A DNA stretch of 64,000 nucleotides from Dendrolimus kikuchii (GCA_019925095.2 CM034394.1:26152272-26216271), one strand, 5' to 3'; counted from the stretch's first letter, positions 1-11,250 are shown. Numbers and translations: made by a program. Notes: a model not told the origin generated them from the letters alone.

Positions 1-4
1 CATT

Positions 5-256
5 GGCTACGTTCCATTAGGGACTCACAACGACCGTGATTTTTCCCGGTCGGCTTGCTTGCCGGAGTTACAATCGTAAACCCAAGTAGAACGGGTACTC
101 GATCCACCTCTTGACATGGGTCGTTGTGAGCGTTGTGTGATCGAAAATGATGAGGTCATTAGTGACGTTTTCGCCACGACCACAACGACCCTGATCGCCT
201 TGTAGAACGGCTAACAGAGCATTTTGGGCGTTGTGAGCTACTAATGGAACGCCCTG
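5..256 (-). mobile_element. TIR MITE, family M, copy 1
   Basis: About 250 bp, bounded by inverted ends: GGCTACGTTCCATTAG on the left and CTAATGGAACGCCCTG on the right. The same element, in the opposite orientation, lies at 51905-52166, and half of it at 31497-31600. No coding capacity is visible, so it is a non-autonomous DNA transposon. The CAGGGC start would fit the hAT or P groups, but the target duplication cannot be read because the left flank is cut by the window edge. Confidence 0.7.
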
Positions 257-354
257 ATTGTTTTCAATTTTTATATTAGACTGTTGCAAAGTCCGTGGAA
301 GCGGAGGTATTCAGCCCTGGTGTAAGAGGAACCTGCTATGAGATTTGACCATGA

Positions 355-658
355 TTTTTTTTATTGCAGTATTTCAGCAGACAGACAGACGGCCCACTTG
401 ATGCAAAGCGGTTACCATCGCCTATGGACATTTGCAACACCAAAGGTGCTACAAATGCGCTGCTACTTTCTTAAGGGAAACTGGTTACTAATGCCGGAAC
501 ACAACTCAAGGTTCTTATGGTGGCATACTCTAGACCAGAGGTGGTCGCCATCCAGTCGAGCAAATACCCTACCACCTGGCTGTGGGTTGTTTAGTCGCCT
601 CTTACGACAGGCCACCCAGCCGCAGGAAATTGTATTCTTTCTCCGTTCCTGCACAGAT
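355..658 (-). mobile_element. SINE-like retroposon, family A
   Basis: Near full-length copy of the commonest repeat of the window (over 20 copies or fragments, about 310 bp). In sense it begins ATCCGTGCAGGAACGG and ends TGCAATAAAA followed by an A-run; here it lies on the minus strand, so the plus strand starts with the T-run. Retroposition is shown by the copy at 42013-42231, which has an 11-bp target duplication. No clear tRNA or 7SL head was recognised. Confidence 0.8.
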
Positions 659-1247
659 GAAGGCTTGACCATATCGGAGTAGAAGGAGTTATACTTCGCG
701 CTTCTGTCGGTTAGCTATGTTTATGTACGCTTATAGACAAATGGGCAGATGTGACGATCCATCGATAGCATATGGCTCTCTTCGCTCATGGACAACTGCA
801 ACAGTAAGAGAGATGATGAAATGCGTATGTCATCGAGATTTTAAATATCCCATTGCACTCATATTTGAAGAGTTATTTGTTGCCCTCTAAGCACCCCGCG
901 GAAGAGTTTATTCCACAGTTTAGGCAGGTATGACATTAAGCAGCGAGCGTGATGTAGGTATAGTGAACAGCTGCCAACTGTCGAGGAGGTGTGAATGAAT
1001 CTCCAATTGCCAGGGTGTGATGGGGTGATAAATAGCGACTCAGGCACCAAATCTAATTATTCATCAGAACCTCAGAACACTCCTCGTTGTACAGATGCTT
1101 GAGGATGTTTAGAACTACAACGTCTCTTCTAAGGCTTAAAGGTTCTACACTGTCTGTAATTTCCGGATCGTTGACAATTCAGACCGCTTGACGCTACAAG
1201 GAGTTAAATGGAAGTAGTTATTAGGGTCAAGCAACCGAAAGATTTTA
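659..1247. other. unclassified intergenic sequence
   Basis: No gene, RNA or recognised repeat was seen here. Open frames are short and have no family resemblance. Confidence 0.4.
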
Positions 1248-1530
1248 TCTATACTAATATTATAAAGAGGTAAAGTTTGTGACGTTGTAGAGGGTAATCT
1301 CTTGATCTACTAAACTGATTTTAAAAATTCTTTTACTGTTGGAAAGCTACGTTAACAGGGAGTGTCATAGGCTATATAACATGACGCTATATACCACGGG
1401 AGAAAGAAATGTCTCACGGAGGAATTATTTAATTCCCAGAAAATTTAAAACCTTCAAACATAACCCAACTGTCAGTCCTCCCATACTTGTATGTAAATTC
1501 GTTTCACCAGAACTTAACTATGACATATAA
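1248..1530 (+). mobile_element. Helitron 5' end, truncated
   Basis: Begins TCTATACTAATATTATAAAG directly after an A, as Helitron termini do (insertion between A and T). The body (GGTAAAGTTTGTGACGTTGT) matches the elements at 35529 and 36190. No CTAG end was found, so the right border is uncertain. Confidence 0.6.
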
Positions 1531-1840
1531 TTATAGTATCAGCCTAATGATTATAATAACTGGACAATTATAGAAACTACATCACGTTAAAAATGATTCA
1601 CTTCTTTGGTAAATAACCCAAAGCCAATAAAATTGTTGACTTAGGTCCTAATTTAGCATGTGATATGAATGTTGAACATGTTTTTGCGTCATTATATCTT
1701 TTGTCTGGTGCGGTGCGGAAAGCCCGGGATTCCTATGAGATCCGTCGGTGAGATAACTAGATGATAGCTTATTAAGGTCGGCTTCCACCTTCAGATCCAC
1801 TAATTCTGAAGTCATCAGTAATAATTTGAAATTTGACTTT

Positions 1841-2142
1841 ATCCGTGCAGGAATGGAGAAAGTATACAATTTCCTGCGGCCGGGCGGCCTGTTATAAGAG
1901 GCGACTAAACAACCCACAGCCAGGTGATAGAGCATTTGCCCGACTGGATGGCTACCAATCCTGATCTAAAGAATGTCGCCATAACAACCTTGAGTTGTGA
2001 TCCGGCATTAGTAACCAGTTTCCCTTAAGACAGTAGCAGCGCATTTGTAGCACCTTTGGTGTTGCAAATGTCCATAGGCGATGGTAACCGCTTTTCATCA
2101 AATAGGCCGTCTGGCTGTCTGCTGAACTCCTGCAATAAAAAA
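1841..2142 (+). mobile_element. SINE-like retroposon, family A
   Basis: Full-length sense copy, from ATCCGTGCAGGAATGG to TGCAATAAAAAA. It lies head-to-head with the copy at 355-658, separated by about 1.2 kb. Confidence 0.85.
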
Positions 2143-2605
2143 CAAATCCTATCCCTCCTATCTCATTCCTTTTTTTAATGAGGGGAAATTATTTTAAGGG
2201 CTGTCCACTGCGAGGAAAACGTGGTGGAGAATCTGAGATTTGCCATGTTAGAGTGGCACTAGCAAGCAAGAAGTGCTATTGCCACGCTGTGGTTAGGTAT
2301 AAAGTGGTCTGTCTCTCTATTTGCCGGCTTAGGCTTAAAAAACTAACTTTCTAAGCGATATAGCGGCGTGCTATGAAGAGCTGTTTGAGCAGATACCTAC
2401 GTCTCTATTCTACCACGACACTTCTCACCCGTGTCTTAGAATTCATCCACGCTTCCTCGACACTTGGCCATATCGCCCCCTCGCCCCCCGTACGTAGTGC
2501 CTGCTTCTTTATGCTTTACGTCTTCAATTTCTGTAATTAGTTCTCCTAAATTATTATAGTAATACGAGGCTCGTAATAAAGGCCGTATAAAATTGTTAAA
2601 GTCTC
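2143..2605. other. unclassified intergenic sequence
   Basis: Mixed-composition sequence with no recognised gene or repeat. Confidence 0.35.
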
Positions 2606-2705
2606 AACAGCTCTTTTGTTGTAGCAATTGTCCATAGGCAACAGTAAAAACCTAATAATAGGTGCACCGTCTGACAGTTTGCTCACTGCATTCTTTTTTC
2701 AAGAG
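2606..2705 (+). mobile_element. diverged 3' fragment of SINE family A
   Basis: Retains GTAGCAATTGTCCATAGGC and the downstream GCACCGTCTGACAGTTTGCT of the family A tail, with many substitutions. Confidence 0.5.
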
Positions 2706-3199
2706 TTGAGTTATCAATGCCATTTCTCTCAAAATTAAATAAAGCTACAAAATCACTTTGATACTGTTCTGGAATCGAATGGACTGTGCAGCGACGATAC
2801 TAAGCGACCTGACGGAATGTCGTTGTTGCCTTTTTTTTTTTTTTTTTTTTATGCCCTGGCTCTCCGTCTTGAGTCATGACGGAGTTTATCTTTTCTTTGT
2901 TATTTATTGTTCTATTTATGGGTTTCCGTTTTTTCCCATCTCTTAGTAGTGCTTTATTTAATATCTTAGTATCTAATTTACACAATGTATATATCATTTT
3001 AACAATACTAGCTGCGGTGCTGCAGTACCGGCTTACGTCTTATGTAGTGGATTTCTTATATCTATTACTATTTATTCTAACTTTTAACTATGTATATATA
3101 TTGGTTACTTACTTTATTTCTAACGCTATCAGTAGATATACTACAGTATATTACCGTAGTGTTATCGTTGTTACCTTGGAAGATGGGACGCCCCTTAGT
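2706..3199. other. AT-rich sequence with a 20-nt T-run
   Basis: A homopolymer of 20 T lies at 2831-2850. The 115-codon open frame at 2876-3223 is hydrophobic because the DNA is T-rich; it has no recognisable domain and is not called as a gene. The stretch leads directly into a Penelope-like terminal repeat and may be part of it. Confidence 0.35.
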
Positions 3200-3312
3200 T
3201 TGGGCTTTATCAATACTCATTGACACTCGACGGCTACTGAAAATTGCCCGAAACGTCGGAATAATAAAAACCAAATCAATTACCGCGCTTAAAACTGTTA
3301 GAACGTAGTTTT
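3200..3312 (+). mobile_element. Penelope-like element terminal repeat, diverged
   Basis: Contains ACTCATTGACACTCGACGG, the GCCCGAAACGTCGGAA motif and the terminal CGCGCTTAAAACTGTTAGAA followed by CGTAGTTTTATT. These match the ends of the better preserved copies at 12917, 21171 and 36781. Assignment to Penelope-like elements rests on the GIY-YIG remnant at 21525-21746. The hammerhead-like motif at 3228-3262 is degraded here. Confidence 0.6.
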
Positions 3313-3887
3313 ATTTTATATGTATGACCTTCAAAAGATGTTCTCCAGTAGAATGGAACTTGTTGCAATAAAAACTTTTGAATTTGAAGCTGAAAGAAAA
3401 TTGAGAAAGATACACTACTATTCATAAAGCAAGAGTAATCAAAATAGCTTGGGACTTAGCTTTCTCTTCCTCCTACGGTGGTCATCCGGCCTAACTACCT
3501 TGCACTAGCGCAATATTTGATTACATTGACATCCGTCTGTGTATCCGTTTCGTTGACAGAGCGTAATCACACGTTACGCTCTTAGATTAATGAATATATA
3601 ATAGATATATTAACTCCTGTTGATTATGTACATTGCTAATTAAAGCGTGCAAAAAGTTTAATAGGCTTTTTTAAGATGATGCGAACCGGGCACCTGAACT
3701 GATAGATAATACATGAACTTATAATAATAATTCTGTTAGGGGTGTCCTTTTTGTACAATGAATTCATTAAAATAAATAACAAAATCGACTTTAAAATATA
3801 AAAAAACTTCATTTAAAAAAACCGACTTCAAAAACTAAATAACTTATTATTAATATATATTATCTAAAACATCTTAAAGTCAAGCTT
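3313..3887. other. AT-rich unclassified sequence
   Basis: No gene or recognised repeat. Long A and T tracts only. Confidence 0.35.
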
Positions 3888-4060
3888 TATCTTTTCAAAC
3901 TATTGATACCATGCACCCCACGCTTTTTTTACAATAAAATCATTTTTTCTTAGATTATTTTTAATTCAAATTTATTTTCTATTTTTTACTTGGATTTTCT
4001 AAAAAGCGTATTTATTAGTTATTTTAAACTATTATTTATATATTAATCATCTAAAGACAC
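3888..4060 (-). repeat. repeat family T (GCGTGGGGTGC arm), partial
   Basis: Carries CTATTGATACCATGCACCCC followed by ACGCTTTTTTT, the arm also present at 49872-49977 and 54950-54964, and then an AT-rich flank shared with those copies. See the finding on segment flipping. Confidence 0.6.
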
Positions 4061-4097
4061 AATTTAACTTAAATTTATCTTGTAAGAAAACCATAAG

Positions 4098-4173
4098 GTA
4101 CAGACAGGCAAATGCTCTACCAGCTGGCTGTTTTCTCGCCTCTTGCGACAGGCGGCCTGGCCACGGGAATTAC
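4098..4173 (-). mobile_element. head fragment of SINE family A
   Basis: Matches the family A 5' part in reverse: GGCAAATGCTCTACCAGCTGG, then the CGCCTCTTGCGACAGGCGGC box. Confidence 0.55.
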
Positions 4174-4551
4174 TTAGTATTATTTCTTCGTCATTGTACG
4201 GTGTATGCGCGGATCCGAAGTTAAAAAACTGCAGTTGTTGTGTAAAATGTTTGTTATATTGTAGCAATAATAAATAGAATAGACTATTATATAGAGAAAG
4301 TAAAACTCATGTCCAAACACTATGTCCGCTTTTGGTTTAAAAAGTATATATCATGCACATATCTTGAAAAAGGCGGCCGCCATTTTTAATATAAGTTCAC
4401 CATTTCACTGCGCTTCCCAAAAATCCATTATTTCTTACATGCCTATTTATTTTAACACTGCAAACGAAATCCGACGACACGATGGCGACATCTTCGAGAG
4501 GTAAGTCATAATTGAGGGGAACAGAGATAGATATACACACATACCAGTATT
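4174..4551. other. unclassified intergenic sequence
   Basis: No gene or repeat was recognised. A 60-codon open frame at 4322-4504 has no family resemblance. Confidence 0.3.
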
Positions 4552-4993
4552 ATTATTTTTTATAGTTGGAGTACAGCAGACAGACTGACGGCCCACCTGA
4601 TGGAAAGCGGTTACCGTCGCCCATGGACGTTTGCAACATCAGAGATGTCATCAACTTGCTGCCGGCTTCGAAGAAATTTTATGACACCCTTTTTGAAAAA
4701 CATATCGTGGGAAAACCTCTCTCCTAAGGCCAAACGTATCTAGACCGTCTGTGAGTATGGGATCATCAACAACGCGAATGGCTCGATGTTGAATACAGTC
4801 CAGGGGATTAAGCTGGTAGGCAGGTGCTCTCGCCCAAAGATGTGAGCAGTACTCCATATGCGGCCTCACCTGGGCTTTGTAAAGCACAAGGCGTTACCGT
4901 GGTGTGAAGTACTGCTTGGACCGGTTTAGCACTCCCAGCTTCTCGGAGGCAAGTTTTGCCAAGTATACAAAAGAGAAGGAAAGGTATGAACAA
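4552..4993 (-). pseudogene. LINE reverse transcriptase C-terminus with 3' tail
   Basis: On the minus strand, 4887-4651 encodes a stretch with YKAQVRPHMEYCSHLW and then PLDCIQHRAIRVVDDPILTD, the thumb and C-terminal region of insect CR1/Jockey-type LINE reverse transcriptases. A frameshift near 4890 separates it from the upstream part (residues resembling AKLASEKLGVL), so the protein is dead. The 5' part is missing. Its 3' tail (4552-4650) reads in reverse CAGACAGACTGACGGCCCAC then CTGATGGAAAGCGGTTACC, the same tail as SINE family A. This makes it the likely LINE partner of that SINE. The exact clade within Jockey/CR1 is not certain. Confidence 0.75.
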
Positions 4994-5361
4994 GAGATAG
5001 GGTTACCATGACTCAAAACCATTGTTCACCATTAAATAATAGATACGAAAATATAAAAAAATTGCTTATATAAATATCTCTCAAGACATCAAGAGGGAAA
5101 TTACTTTATAGTTCATATAATTCGTCTGATACATGACTCAGCTTACAAAATTGTTATGTATTTAGTGTGTAATAAAAATCCCATAAATCTAAAGCAGACT
5201 GTCAGGCGCCTTAGTCACCACAACGTATCTGGAGGATCACCATGCATGGTGCTACTCACGTATGCACAAACCTACGTGATTTTGTACATTCTGATCTTTT
5301 AGTTCATTGTTCTTATTGTTCGGTGTTTCTCTTATGGATAGAATCAGAAATGAGGATTTGC
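4994..5361. other. unclassified intergenic sequence
   Basis: Nothing recognised between two LINE remnants. Confidence 0.3.
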
Positions 5362-5604
5362 GTAAAAGTAGCAGTCCGGTCACGTCTGTCACAGGACCGT
5401 TGGGCGATGGAAGCAAAACGTGTCCTAGATTGGAGAACGCGTGTCGTTAGTCGTAGCGTAGGACGCCCTCCAGCACGGTGGACCCACGACCTATGTAGGG
5501 TCGCCGATAAGGGCTGGATGATGAAGGTGGGAGATCGGGATATGTGGCGCAAACTTGAGGAGGCCTACGTTCAGCAGTGGAATTTGACTGTAGATGAAGA
5601 AGAA
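5362..5604 (+). pseudogene. RTE-type LINE C-terminal remnant
   Basis: The frame encodes RWAMEAKRVLDWRTR, then SVGRPPARWTHDLCRVADK and WRKLEEAYVQQWN. This is the conserved C-terminal end of the endonuclease-reverse transcriptase of RTE-like LINEs common in moths, where GRPP.RW.DD.RRVAG and LGEAYVQQWT are usual. The remnant is 5' truncated and is followed by a short GAA-rich tail (GATGAAGAAGAAG). It is a dead-on-arrival copy and not a host gene. Confidence 0.75.
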
Positions 5605-5763
5605 GTTCGTTGTTCTTGTCATAGTATGCTACATAGAAGAGAGACGCCTACACTAGTAAGGACTCTTACAGCAGATCTAGCTATGTGGGTCACTGATGTC
5701 TATTCTTCTCCTCCAGGTCCCGATAGAAGGGTTAGTCCCAAGCAGTAGTGGTGTTGGAGTAAG

Positions 5764-6022
5764 GCGCGGTTGGCCGGGTGGCTAGTTATAAGGAGACGGC
5801 TAAAGGAAAGCCTTACGCACCACTTGTTATTTTTTGAATACTATGTAAATATTAAGAAGAACCCCAGGCCTAGAGTATGCCGCCATAATAACCTTAAGTT
5901 GTGTTCCGGCATTATCGGCCAGGTTCCAGTTTCCCTTTAGAGAGCGGCAGCACATTGGCAGCACCTTTGGTGTTACAAAGGTCCCTAGACGATGGTAACC
6001 GCTTGCAACCAAGTGGACCGTG
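5764..6022 (+). mobile_element. SINE family A, broken copy
   Basis: The head segment GGCCGGGTGGCTAGTTATAA lies at 5772-5812. After about 45 bp of other sequence, the body runs from CCCAGGCCTAGAGTATGCCG to the tail GATGGTAACCGCTTGCAACC. The A-tail is lost. Confidence 0.6.
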
Positions 6023-6744
6023 AATAAGTGTATATATTGCATTTAACCCGTAAAAAGGGCCAAATTTAATATTATTTTTATCCATAATCAGCCAGCTGCC
6101 ATCAAAATTGCCGCGCCAAAACTAAGAGAATTATATTGTCTCTTTTACTCTAACACAAATTCTATGTAGTTAGAGGGAGAAAGCATCAGTTCAACGTTCG
6201 TTTCAATTGTTTGTATTTGACCACAAATTTGTGGTGCTTCTTAATTAGCCGTGTGCGACAGTTCGGCAACAAATTTGTGGTGGTTCCGTCTTTAAAGATT
6301 AAACAGACTTATTGTTGTTTTCTTGTTTTTTTTTTTAAATTTAACCTTAACATTTCACCGATATTCAAACCTTTTGTTTGTTAATGCTGGGGGAATGCAT
6401 TGCGCATATCCTCAAGCCCTGGACGAGGTCACCAAGAAGTATGTGGGACTCCTGACGGCCGATGCTATACACAAGTTTCTGATGATAGAAACAGTTGCAA
6501 GCACAGACTGCCAGCCTATACACTAAACTTTTCAGTGTCCTTTCGCATCATTATGAGTCAGGAGCTACAGGACTATAATCATAGGTGTAACTACCGTGAT
6601 GTCTCAATGCTAGCCCACAAGCAAGGGTGTCCCTTGTATCAGGATACCCCGAAATTAGTTAATTACCTGTGGAACAAATGTCTAGCCATGCCGCTTGCAT
6701 CACTTCTGGGTAGAAAGAGTAGGCCCAAAAATTGCTCGCTTGAC
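6023..6744. other. unclassified sequence with CCACAAATTTGTGG palindrome
   Basis: A perfect 14-bp palindrome lies at 6221-6234, with a partial repeat about 50 bp downstream. The stretch 6400-6760 has open frames of up to 120 codons in two phases, but none shows a recognisable domain. Confidence 0.3.
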
Positions 6745-6928
6745 TTTTTTCTTATTGCGTGAATGCAGCAGATAGGCAGACGGCCCACCTGGTGGAACGC
6801 GGTTACTATCGCCTATAGACATTTGCAACACCAATAGTGCTATAAATACGCTACTGATCTCTTAAGGGAGACTGGAACCTGGCCACTAATGCCGGAACAA
6901 AACTCAAGGTTGTTATGGCGGCGTACTA
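6745..6928 (-). mobile_element. SINE family A, 3' two thirds
   Basis: Reverse-oriented tail and body, with the head missing after GTTATGGCGGCGTACTAA. It abuts an RTE 3' end. Confidence 0.65.
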
Positions 6929-6929
6929 A

Positions 6930-7058
6930 TGGTCCCCCAATTAGGGATACCGAAAACCGAGTGAAGTGGAGAAAAAAAGTAGGAAAGCAGACCCAGCGCT
7001 TCGAGGCAGACGCTGTGAATGCAACTGGGATTTAACGCTAGGATGATGATGATGATTG
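6930..7058 (+). mobile_element. RTE-type LINE 3' UTR end with (GAT)n tail
   Basis: Contains CCGAAAACCGAGTGAAGTGG, then AACGCTAGGATGATGATGATGAT. This is typical of the 3' end of RTE-like LINEs, whose tail is a trinucleotide repeat and not poly(A). Confidence 0.5.
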
Positions 7059-7661
7059 TTTGAGCTTCCAGAGTTCGCAGTGGGAAATCATAGGCGCTAA
7101 ATTCTTGAGAATAACTAATTTATTTATTGGAATATTACAAAGCCGTCGGTTGAAGTTGGTATTCAAAAATTTGAAGTTCAAAATTGAAGTAACGTTTTTT
7201 TTTCTAGTGTCACGGTGACGTTTTTGTGCTCGAAGTTATAGTCGCGTTCGCGACAATGATGTTAGACTTTTTGTTAATTATTGACAATTATTTATAAAAC
7301 AACAAATGGTTATAATGCTGATAGTGTTTTTATTTTATTTAAGCAATAACCACGTGATAAGTGACGAAATTATATAAATACGATCAACACTGAATTCTTT
7401 CATGCAATACTCGTAATTCATCTAATTACTACAAAACAAATATATTTAAGAATCCTTGACCAAATAACATAGCAAATAACGAAGAATGCGGCACGGGAAC
7501 ATCTTTATAAATACTCTCAGAAATCATAATTATAGAATTATGCCATTAATTCTTGCGATCTAGAACCGTGATACAGTGTTGCCAGGTGGGCGATTGAAAT
7601 ATTACACAATTACTAAGTATGCTAATTGTTATTAAAGAACGGTCTTACTATATATATATAT
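7059..7661. other. AT-rich unclassified sequence
   Basis: No gene or recognised repeat. A short (TA)n run borders the next SINE. Confidence 0.3.
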
Positions 7662-7974
7662 ATCCGTGCAGGAACGGAGAAAGAATACAATTTCCTGTGG
7701 CCGGGCGGCCTGTCGTAAGAGGCGACAAAACAACCCACAGCCAGGTGATAGGGCATTTGCCCGACTGGATGGCGACCACCCCTGGTCTAAAGTATGTCGC
7801 CAGAACAACATTGAGTTGTGTTCCGACATTAGTGGCCAGGTTCCAGTCTCCCTTAAGAGAGCAGCAGCGCATTTGTAGCACCTTTGGTGTTGCAAATGTC
7901 CATAGGCGATGGTAACCGTTTTCCGTCAAGTGGGCCATCTGCCTGTCTGCTGAACTCCTGCAATAAAAAAAAAA
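7662..7974 (+). mobile_element. SINE family A, full length
   Basis: Well preserved copy of 313 bp, from ATCCGTGCAGGAACGG to TGCAATAAAAAAAAAA. It is inserted at the end of a TA dinucleotide run. Confidence 0.9.
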
Positions 7975-8547
7975 CTCTACTGCGCGATCTCTTAAGTTAA
8001 TCCGTGAGAGGAAAACAAATTAGAAATGCAAGTGTGAATTTCGAAAACTACAAATGAATCTGTTATGAACCAGAAACTCAGAAAATGAATATTTTATTTA
8101 TATTCTGTTACAATTTACCTGTCGAAGTAATAAAAATTGAGAATAATATGTGAACACAAAATTAAACCACCATTGAAATCTCTAAAGCAATAATTATAAA
8201 GATGTTGATAGTTGTCCACTAAAACTAAGTTTCTAATTGTTCATGGCCTTGATCGATATGGTCAAGTGCGTGTAATTCATGGACTTGTTAAAAGATTATC
8301 TAGTCGTCCGGTTAGCGGATGACTAGACACTTCGTAATTTTAAACAGTAATAAAAAAACGTATAAGAACAAGTTAAATAAATACTTACTTTAAAAATGTA
8401 TTTTTTTTATTATAAGGACTGTTGTTAAAAAGAAAAATGTATGTTACTGGTACTGAATGTTACAAAAAATGTTTACATTTTTAGATTAATTGTATTAGAC
8501 GTGTGTTCATGCGATTGTAATTGTATACCAAAAATTTTGACTGAATG
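7975..8547. other. AT-rich sequence with a 29-nt hairpin
   Basis: An inverted repeat lies at 8299-8327: TCTAGTCGTCCG, loop GTTAG, CGGATGACTAGA (11 of 12 positions pair). Such hairpins occur at the ends of some insect transposons. Nothing else was recognised. Confidence 0.35.
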
Positions 8548-8922
8548 ATTTTATTATTTTTTATAGCACGAGTTCCGTAGACAGGCAGCCGGCTCACTTG
8601 ATGGAAAGCAGTTACCTTCGCCTATGGACATTTGCAACACTAAAGTTGCTGTTATTATTAATTAAAAATTTTGATTGACTGATTTTTTTATTTTTTATTG
8701 CATAAGTTCAGCAGACAGGCAGACGGCTCACCTGAGGAAAGGTTACCATCGTCTACGGACATTTGTAATAGCAAAGGTGCTACAAATGCGCTTGCTGCTC
8801 TCACAAGGGAGACTGGAACTTGGCCACTAATGCCGGAACACAACTCAATGTTGTTCTGGTTGCATACTTTAGATCAGGGGTGGTAGCCATCCACACGGGC
8901 AAGTGCCCTACCACCTGCATAT
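8548..8922 (-). mobile_element. two SINE family A copies duplicated with flank
   Basis: A 3' fragment at 8548-8652 and a longer copy at 8681-8922 share not only SINE sequence but also the upstream flank (AAAAATTTTGACTGAATGAT versus AAAAATTTTGATTGACTGAT). This points to a local tandem duplication, not two insertions. The second copy lacks the SINE head. Confidence 0.65.
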
Positions 8923-9742
8923 TACCTATTATCATGAAATTTACTATTTTACATTCATCGATTTTAGAGTAGCGCAAGCAAATCTCGAAGCTAGTTTTAG
9001 TTAAAACAAACACAACAAATATTAATTGATAAACCCAAAAAAGATGCCCTGATAATATTCTAAAACACAACCGATATTTTGAAACACCTGGCGACACTGT
9101 CATGACGTTCGTTCATAATAAGAATTTTGAGATTTTTGTTTTCAAAAACACTGATTCATTAACCGCATCGTAAATAACTTTCGTTTGATGGCGGCTCTAA
9201 ATATTCCCTGTGTGATACGAAAATAACAACGCTAAACACCGAGAGCTCAAAATATAACCAGCATACGCTAAATTAGACATGTGAATCATGTGGGGAGTTA
9301 ATCTGGGCTTAAACTAGTAAACAGTGAGTGTTCTTTGAGATACTTTTTATAGATAAGATAACACTGGCCCAAAAAAAAAGGCCTGTACTTTTTACCAAAC
9401 CCGTCTATCGAATCACTGAATCCACATATAAGGTCAGTTTGGTCCATACACCTTTAGGGATGACCCGACTAAGTGGAGAAGCGGGATGTGGAATGTGGAA
9501 TGGTCCTCCGTCTCAAAGGAAATTCTTCCAGCGAAGCTATTGTTATGCCCCGCAGGCCTAGGTCCATTTTATTATTGCTGTAAATTTGTTTATATTATTT
9601 GTACGTGCCGGGAAACGTTTGCGACCTCAGTTATTGCACAGCGCCATCTATGATCTATTGGCTTGTCACTTACAACTTCCATTACACAACTTAAAAATTT
9701 TGAGGGTGTATGGACAAACTTACTGATCCTAGTAAATTCGGT
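8923..9742. other. unclassified intergenic sequence
   Basis: No gene recognised. The stretch 9455-9560 is GC-richer, with a 77-codon open frame of no known family. Confidence 0.3.
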
Positions 9743-9754
9743 CTTTTGGTCATA

Positions 9755-10070
9755 TAAAATAAATAAATAAATAATAACAGGTCATAAACGTCCCACTGCT
9801 GGACTCAGGCCTCCCACTATAGGGGAACAGTATACCCACCACGCTTGTCTAAGGCGGCTTGGCAAATTTGACGCATCGGTATCTCGATATGCAGGTTTCA
9901 TCACGATGTTTTCCTTCACCGTTTTCAGCACGTGGTTGTAATTGTATTGTATTATTTGTAATTGTAACAATATGCACATTACTGCCTAAGAGGTGCATGC
10001 GTTCCGGCTAGAATTCAAACCCGCGCCCTTTGAGTTTGGGACGCGTGCGCTAGCCATTACGCTACCACAA
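9755..10070 (-). mobile_element. tRNA-derived SINE, family B, with TSD
   Basis: In sense (minus strand) it begins with a tRNA-like part, GTAGCGTAATGGCTAGCGCA (A-box like) and GGGTTTGAATTCTAG (degraded B box). It ends with the CCAGCAGTGGGACG tail and a (TAAA)n run. It is flanked by near-identical duplications, CTTTTGGTCATA at 9743-9754 and CTTTTGGTCCATA at 10071-10083. Other copies lie at 26605 and 56933. Confidence 0.85.
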
Positions 10071-10083
10071 CTTTTGGTCCATA

Positions 10084-10607
10084 CAGCCACAAATTTCTGA
10101 GAATGAGGGGTTTTGTATAGACTAAACTGACATCAGAATCGGATTTAGCACATCGAAATATTGAATAGATGGGTCTGCCTGACTTTCAATGCAACTCGAT
10201 TACAATAATGTGGTTATTATTAAAAAAAAACGCATAGCAGATTGGAATTATGCTTCAGATTTTCCGCAAACGCTATTTTAGATATCTAAAGCCAATCTGG
10301 CTAATGTAAGACGAAATCATATTCGTCCGTACATCTATCTATCAGTTCCGACAAGAAACGACGCTAAAATCGTGAAACAAGAAGTTTAGATAAGAGTCAG
10401 GTCTAAACAATAGTGAGTAGAACATAAAATATTATATATATTCTGTTTTTTAAGATACCTCCATAAAGCGTAGAAATAGAGAGCTTAAAATCTTCTCTAT
10501 ATTTATCGCTGTGTGAATGAATTGTAAATCGAAATACTGTTAATAAATACTCTGGTGATTTTTTGTCTCTTGCCCTGACAACCCTGATTATAGATTTTTT
10601 CTTTTTT
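10084..10607. other. AT-rich unclassified sequence
   Basis: No gene or known repeat was recognised. Confidence 0.3.
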
Positions 10608-10618
10608 TCGTGTTTTGG

Positions 10619-10939
10619 AGAGTTTTTGGCGGGAACTGAAAGGAGACGTTGTGCTGTGCAGTTTTATATTCTAAAAATGTGTAAAATTACTCTAAAATGA
10701 ACAATAGTTGTAGGCTATTAATAGTTTTTGAGTAGTAATTATGTGTTTTGTGAGAAATGTGAACTGTATAGTCAAATGTGGCCTTTTGAGTTTTCACAAG
10801 AACTCCGTTGAATGGCGTTAGTTGTAGCCTACAATACAACTGCGCGACTATTATACGAAGACTTAAACATCAGAATTGGCTGTATGGACTAGATTCCTTT
10901 GCCTGCCTTTGTGGCGAATACAACTACTACTACTACTAC
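10619..10939 (+). mobile_element. retroposon family G, copy with (TAC)n tail
   Basis: Begins AGAGTTTTTGGCGGGAACTG and ends in a (TAC)n run. It is flanked by the 11-bp duplication TCGTGTTTTGG (10608-10618 and 10940-10950), which shows it was inserted into the 5' end of the next family G copy. No coding capacity. Confidence 0.8.
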
Positions 10940-11250
10940 TCGTGTTTTGGCGGGAACTGAAGGATGATGTAGTGCTGTGCAATTTTACTTCCTATAAAAT
11001 ATGTAATATATTACTTTAAAATGAACAATTGTTTACGATATTGATAGTTAGTTTTTGAGTAATAATTATATGTTTTTGTGAGAACTGTGATGTGTGTAGT
11101 CAAGTATAGGCCTTTCTAGTTGTCAGAAGAACTCATATGATTCTCATTGGCCAAATACTTACAATTTGACTGAGCTATACTGAAGACTTAATACATTAGA
11201 TAAAGATGTATGGACCGCATTTCTTTGCCTGCCGTAGCGGCTAAAAAACA
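10940..11250 (+). mobile_element. retroposon family G, host copy
   Basis: Second family G copy in the same orientation, from TTTTGGCGGGAACTGAAGGA to GCCTGCCGTAGCGGC and a short CAACAAC tail. It is more diverged than its neighbour and was the target of that insertion. Confidence 0.75.

Noticed and set aside
2876..3223. 115-codon hydrophobic open frame
   Set aside because: It is T-rich sequence that gives Leu, Phe and Tyr codons by composition, runs into a Penelope repeat and has no domain.
6400..6762. 120-codon open frame
   Set aside because: It overlaps another frame, has no recognisable motif and shades into a SINE; probably chance.
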